NCBI GenBank assembly: GCA_905187695.1
Contig: CAJJIY010000023.1
Span: 1-23,989, forward strand
Origin: an uncultured Eubacteriales bacterium
GTDB lineage: Bacteria > Bacillota > Clostridia > Oscillospirales > CAG-272
Reading direction: 5' to 3'
DNA: 23,989 nucleotides
The translations under genes and the position numbers were made by a program. The notes under the pieces were generated by a model. It did not search any database. It was not told the origin of the DNA and was given only the letters and a program-made list of their open reading frames with translations. Every line of letters starts with the position of its first letter. Position 1 is the first letter of the stretch. Shown piece by piece: positions 20,892-23,989 of the stretch.

Positions 20892-21161
20892 ATCCCGGAA
20901 AGTACGGGCTTTATTTACATCCGACTGTGGCATGGCCGGATACATCGGCAGTCCCCGGCCGTTTCCTGCGCGAGCGTTACAAGCGCAGACCCTGTAAAAC
21001 GCTTGTTACGTACGGAACCGGCGGAGAAATTACCCCCGGAACGGGATGAAAAAAGGCCTTTCAAAGGCCGGAACATTCAAGACCTTTGACAGCCACCGCG
21101 CTTTGGCGTAAAGCGCCGTGACGGTTTTGGTAAATCAATTTTGGCAAAGGGGAGCGTGCAG
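20892..21161. other. non-coding interval between rpsI and the HExxH gene
   Basis: No supported gene. An imperfect 11-bp inverted repeat lies at 20975-20985 (CGTTACAAGCG) and 21000-21010 (CGCTTGTTACG), with one mismatch and a 14-base loop. A small hairpin GGCCTTT-C-AAAGGCC lies at 21055-21069. A TTGACA at 21086-21091 has only a weak TAAAGC (21109-21114) as -10. The frame open across 20844-21089 starts inside the terminator and is not protein-like. Confidence 0.5.
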
Positions 21162-22070
21162 ATGCAGATCAGTTCGTTTTTTCTGAACGGGGACATAAAA
21201 GGCGCCATGGCATATATGCGCGATCATGCGGAGTTCAAGGACATTCTCCCCGCCTATGTCGCCATTTTTGAAAACGGCGAGTACCGCACCTATGAAATTC
21301 CGGATAGGCTCAACGACATCCTGCGGTTGTATCAGATCTATTTGCGCGATACCTTTTATGTCGGCTTGCCGGAAGCGGCGGCCGCGGACAAACTGCTGAC
21401 GGGGCTGAAAACGCTCCTCAATCTGCCGGATGCGGACGAGGAGCTTCTGAGCGAAAAACTTCGGTCGTTGTTCGGATCGCAGGGCTATCATGCGCTTTTC
21501 GGGAAAACGCAGGGATATTACGGCCCTTATATCTGGCGGGAGACGGTTCCGACCGTCTACCGGGTCGAACTGCCGGGCGGGACGGCGGAATATACCGTCA
21601 ACATTCTAAGGGGTTTTGTGTTCCGGAGCTGGATGGATTATCTGACCTTCGGCAGGTACGGCACGGGCGGCTGGACATCGCCCGACGGGACAATCAATTG
21701 CGTTGAGCAGGCGTATGATTTTGAAAGCGAACGGTTTCTGGTTTCACTGCTGAAACACGAAGCGCAACATGCCGTGGATCTCAGACAATTTCCGGGAATC
21801 ACGCCCGCAGAGCTGGAATACCGGGCAAAACTGGTGGAGCTTTGTTATACCGGCAATCCGGGACTGTTGCAAAAGTTCTTATCTGAAGCGGATGAAAGTA
21901 AAGCAAACGACAGTCATGCGCTCGCTTCTGCCAGAATCAAACGCGGATTTGCGGATACGGATCCGACAAAGCTCTCCGGCATCCGGGCGCGGGCGCTGGA
22001 GCTGTTTTGGGCGCACACAAAAGAAATAGAAGAAAAATACGGGAAAAACCAAACGGCTTCAAACGGTTGA
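21162..22070 (+). CDS. uncharacterised HExxH-motif protein, putative zinc metallopeptidase
   Basis: A 302-residue cytosolic protein I do not recognise by name. Residues 199-203 are HEAQH, a zinc-binding HExxH motif, in the helix LVSLLKHEAQHAVDL. Glu219, in PAELEYRAKL 16 residues on, could be the third ligand of a gluzincin-like site. A Trp/Gly-rich stretch (GGWTSPDGTINCVEQAYDFESE) precedes it and the C-terminal 60 residues are helical and charged. No signal peptide or membrane segment is visible. I chose ATG 21162 for the AAAGGGGAG seven bases before it; a TTG at 21141 would add seven residues. Single gene after a terminator, convergent with the WbsX-like gene. Peptidase function is inferred from the motif only. 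Confidence 0.65.
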   Translation: MQISSFFLNGDIKGAMAYMRDHAEFKDILPAYVAIFENGEYRTYEIPDRLNDILRLYQIYLRDTFYVGLPEAAAADKLLTGLKTLLNLPDADEELLSEKLRSLFGSQGYHALFGKTQGYYGPYIWRETVPTVYRVELPGGTAEYTVNILRGFVFRSWMDYLTFGRYGTGGWTSPDGTINCVEQAYDFESERFLVSLLKHEAQHAVDLRQFPGITPAELEYRAKLVELCYTGNPGLLQKFLSEADESKANDSHALASARIKRGFADTDPTKLSGIRARALELFWAHTKEIEEKYGKNQTASNG

Positions 22071-22081
22071 ACCCGGCGGCA

Positions 22082-22116
22082 AAAAACGGCGTGACTTTCA
22101 CAGTCACGCCGTTTTT
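22082..22116. terminator. bidirectional intrinsic terminator between the HExxH and WbsX-like genes
   Basis: A perfect 15-bp inverted repeat (arms 22082-22096 and 22102-22116, loop TTCAC) starts with five A and ends with five T. It begins 11 bases after one stop and lies 36 bases from the other. Confidence 0.9.
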
Positions 22117-22152
22117 ATGTTCGCGGACGCTTGCCGGAAGCACCTTGCTTTT

Positions 22153-23331
22153 TCATTCTTTTTTCCGGCTGTCCGGCGTTTTCCAGTTCCGGTCAAACGG
22201 GCCGAAACCGAGCGCGTCCGGAAGACGGTAATCCGGGAGATTGTCCCGGTCGCTCAGCGCTTCACGCACCGCTTCCAGATAGGCAAATCCGTCCCCCAGG
22301 CTCGGCAGGAGATAGTGTCCTTCGTCCCATTCGTTGAAATTGTCCAGCATCACCATTCGCCGCCCGATGCTGCCGGCGGGAAAGCGGTTTGAAAGTTGCC
22401 GCACCCGCACAAGGAGTTCCCGGTAACTTTCGGGGGAAAGTTGCCAGAGCGAAGGATTGTTTTCGGGCGTATAGACCTTGGGCATGGAGCGGAAACGGGG
22501 GGAAGGATCCCACATGACCGAGGCGGTGGGGCAGAAGAAGTCGGGCGCCTGCCGGGACCGCGTCTCCATCAGGCGCATCTGCTCTTGGATGACCGCTTCG
22601 TCGGCGGGGCGCTTTTCGCCGCGATAGGGCCAGCAGTAGGCAAAAGCAAAGTCATAACCTCTCTTTCGTGCGTCCGAAATCGCTTTCTCGTCTGTCCCGC
22701 GGTATTCCAGCGCGATTTTAAGACCGCCGAAACCGGCGCGGCGGCAGGCTTCGCGGCAGGCGTCAAAGGCCTTTTTCTGCGCGGCGGCATCGGCAAAAGC
22801 GTCCCGGATCTGGTTTTGATAATCATAGATAAACAGCACCGGACAGCCATCAATCTTCAGATAATTGGGACGGCTGAAATAGTTTTCAATCCAAAAAGGA
22901 AGCAGATGTCCGCATAAATCCGCGGCATTGGTGCCGCCCCAGTTGTTTTGCGCCTCATACATGATGGCAAAGTGCATCAGGGGCGCAAAATCCGCCCGCA
23001 GGAAGCCGCTGTGAAGGGTTTCTCCCAGCCGGAGATCGGAAAGCGTCACCGGTTTTCCTTCGTTTTCCTTTTTGCGGTACCAGCAGTAGATAAAGCAGTT
23101 GATGCCGTGCTCCAGCGCCCACTTGATTTCAAAATTCATATAGAGCGGGTCGTCGCTTTCGTAATAGCCGCAAAGCGGCGTGCGTTCCGGAAAATCAAAA
23201 AGATCTTCAAAGCCGTGGTGCAGATCGGTCGCCCCGGCTTTCCAGGCAGGATAGTAATGCGCCGCCACAATCCGGTCGCTGTGCGCCGGTTTCGGCGCGG
23301 GCACATGGTTATAGAGTTTTATCCCGTACAT
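22153..23331 (-). CDS. WbsX / GH99-like glycan-active protein
   Basis: A 392-residue protein of the WbsX-like family (Pfam Glyco_tran_WbsX), whose fold is related to glycoside hydrolase family 99. Seen: the N-terminal IVAAHYYPAWK, then YYESDDPLYMNFEIKWALEHGINCFIYCWYR, a mid-protein YLKIDGCPVLFIYDYQNQ, and the signature NEWDEGHYLLPSLGDGFAYLEAV near the C-terminus. All are typical of this family, which is annotated either as glycosyltransferase or hydrolase. No signal peptide, so cytosolic. Its ATG shares a base with the stop of the upstream isomerase-like gene (TGATG), with GAGGTGA upstream, so the two are co-translated. The activity and substrate cannot be read from the sequence. Confidence 0.8.
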   Translation of the reverse strand: MYGIKLYNHVPAPKPAHSDRIVAAHYYPAWKAGATDLHHGFEDLFDFPERTPLCGYYESDDPLYMNFEIKWALEHGINCFIYCWYRKKENEGKPVTLSDLRLGETLHSGFLRADFAPLMHFAIMYEAQNNWGGTNAADLCGHLLPFWIENYFSRPNYLKIDGCPVLFIYDYQNQIRDAFADAAAQKKAFDACREACRRAGFGGLKIALEYRGTDEKAISDARKRGYDFAFAYCWPYRGEKRPADEAVIQEQMRLMETRSRQAPDFFCPTASVMWDPSPRFRSMPKVYTPENNPSLWQLSPESYRELLVRVRQLSNRFPAGSIGRRMVMLDNFNEWDEGHYLLPSLGDGFAYLEAVREALSDRDNLPDYRLPDALGFGPFDRNWKTPDSRKKE

Positions 23332-23989
23332 CAGCGGATCACCTCGTATTCCACGCCCAGCACGCGGGCGATTTTCACAAGGGTCCCGGCGCGGTGCCCC
23401 ACGCCAAGGGCAAAATGATGGGTGGGGCCGGCCATCACCCAGCGCCGGACAAAAGACAGCGTATCGGGCGGGAAGTAGGCGCGGGTGTTGGTGTTTCCGG
23501 TGGGCGGGATCGGTCCTTTTTCGGAAATGCCCTCGCCGATGATCATCCGGAAACGCCCGGCGGCGGTCTGGGTCAGTCCCATGAGGGTCATGTCGCCCTC
23601 CCGGATTTTGAACTCCACCGACGCGCCCGCGCCGGGTTTTCCGTGATATTTGGAAAGACTCCGCAGGATCGGTTTTCCCTCGGCGATGGCCAGATGGTGC
23701 GGCCCGTCATGACCGACCAGAATAAAGTTTTCGTTAAAATCAATCGGATGGAATTCCGCAAAACTGCCGCCGATCCCCAGCCGGTCAAAAATGAGCATGG
23801 CCACCAGGGTTTTGATATCATACTCGCCGCACATCGGCACCCCGGAAGCCAGCAGGAGGGAATTGCCGACGATGAAGGAGGAAACCACCTCGCGCGTGAG
23901 GCTTTCCGGCTCTCCTTCGTAATAATAGGCAAGGCCGGTCAGACGGTGCCGCGCCACCAGCGTCCGGAGCGCCGCCGCGCCGCGTGCCG
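23331..23989 (-). CDS. L-fucose/L-arabinose isomerase-family protein (partial, C-terminal part)
   Basis: The C-terminal about 219 residues of a sugar isomerase-fold protein; the gene continues past the window end without an in-frame stop. Motifs are GVPMCGEYDIKTLVAMLIFDRLG, FNENFILVGHDGPHH, GLTQTAAGRFRMIIGEG and, near the end, VMAGPTHHFALGVGHRA, which resemble the L-fucose/L-arabinose isomerase group (ketose-aldose isomerization with a metal cofactor). The GTG at 23957 is internal, because homologous sequence (ARGAAALRTLVARHRLTGL) extends upstream of it. Its TGA overlaps the ATG of the WbsX-like gene. Likely part of a sugar-use operon, but the true substrate is unknown. Confidence 0.82.
   Translation of the reverse strand, partial: ARGAAALRTLVARHRLTGLAYYYEGEPESLTREVVSSFIVGNSLLLASGVPMCGEYDIKTLVAMLIFDRLGIGGSFAEFHPIDFNENFILVGHDGPHHLAIAEGKPILRSLSKYHGKPGAGASVEFKIREGDMTLMGLTQTAAGRFRMIIGEGISEKGPIPPTGNTNTRAYFPPDTLSFVRRWVMAGPTHHFALGVGHRAGTLVKIARVLGVEYEVIR

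Noticed and set aside
20844..21089. 81-residue open frame after rpsI
   Set aside because: Begins inside the rpsI terminator, shows no domain and has no ribosome binding site.

Overview
The window looks like chromosome from a moderately GC-rich Firmicute (Bacillota), most likely a gut-type member of class Clostridia. The evidence is the gene order rpsF-ssb-rpsR and ylxM-ffh-rpsP-khpA, an rplM-rpsI pair, strong AAGGAGG ribosome binding sites, textbook sigma-A promoters, the MEP-pathway gene ispE, an ECF-transporter S component without its own energizing module, and a CpsB-type PHP phosphatase. The genus cannot be fixed from this sequence. No tRNA, rRNA, CRISPR array, transposase, phage gene or integration site was recognised.

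Layout. 79-1650 (+) is lnt, a lipoprotein N-acyltransferase. 2927-1700 (-) is rpsF-ssb-rpsR, with a strong promoter at 3041-3013. 3162-5433 (+) is ylxM-ffh-rpsP-khpA, covering signal recognition particle, ribosomal protein S16 and an RNA chaperone. 7892-5592 (-) is a large GH106-like glycoside hydrolase. It is divergent from 8034-9437 (+), a PHP phosphatase followed by an ECF S component, and a 22-bp palindrome lies between the two. 17688-9508 (-) is an 8-kb codirectional run: three tandem AI-2E-family membrane proteins (the last with an extra DUF4234-like membrane domain), htpG, a prephenate-dehydratase-like protein without the catalytic Thr, and a small TSCPD protein. 17860-18729 (+) is ispE. 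19736-18783 (-) encodes a triple-S1-domain RNA-binding protein. 19996-20844 (+) is rplM-rpsI, and 21162-22070 (+) an unrecognised HExxH protein. 23989-22153 (-) is the cut-off end of an L-fucose/L-arabinose isomerase-like gene, coupled to a WbsX/GH99-like gene.

Most of the window is housekeeping: translation, protein targeting, chaperoning, isoprenoid and lipoprotein synthesis. Two patches of carbohydrate genes are embedded in it (GH106-like; isomerase plus WbsX-like), which fits a glycan-feeding anaerobe. All five convergent gene junctions carry one near-symmetric A-tract/stem/T-tract hairpin that should stop transcription from both sides.

I did not find a clear, previously undescribed multi-gene system. 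The best leads are the PheA-like putative pseudoenzyme coupled to htpG, the AI-2E triplet with a DUF4234-like fusion, the palindrome between the GH106-like and PHP genes, and the HExxH protein.
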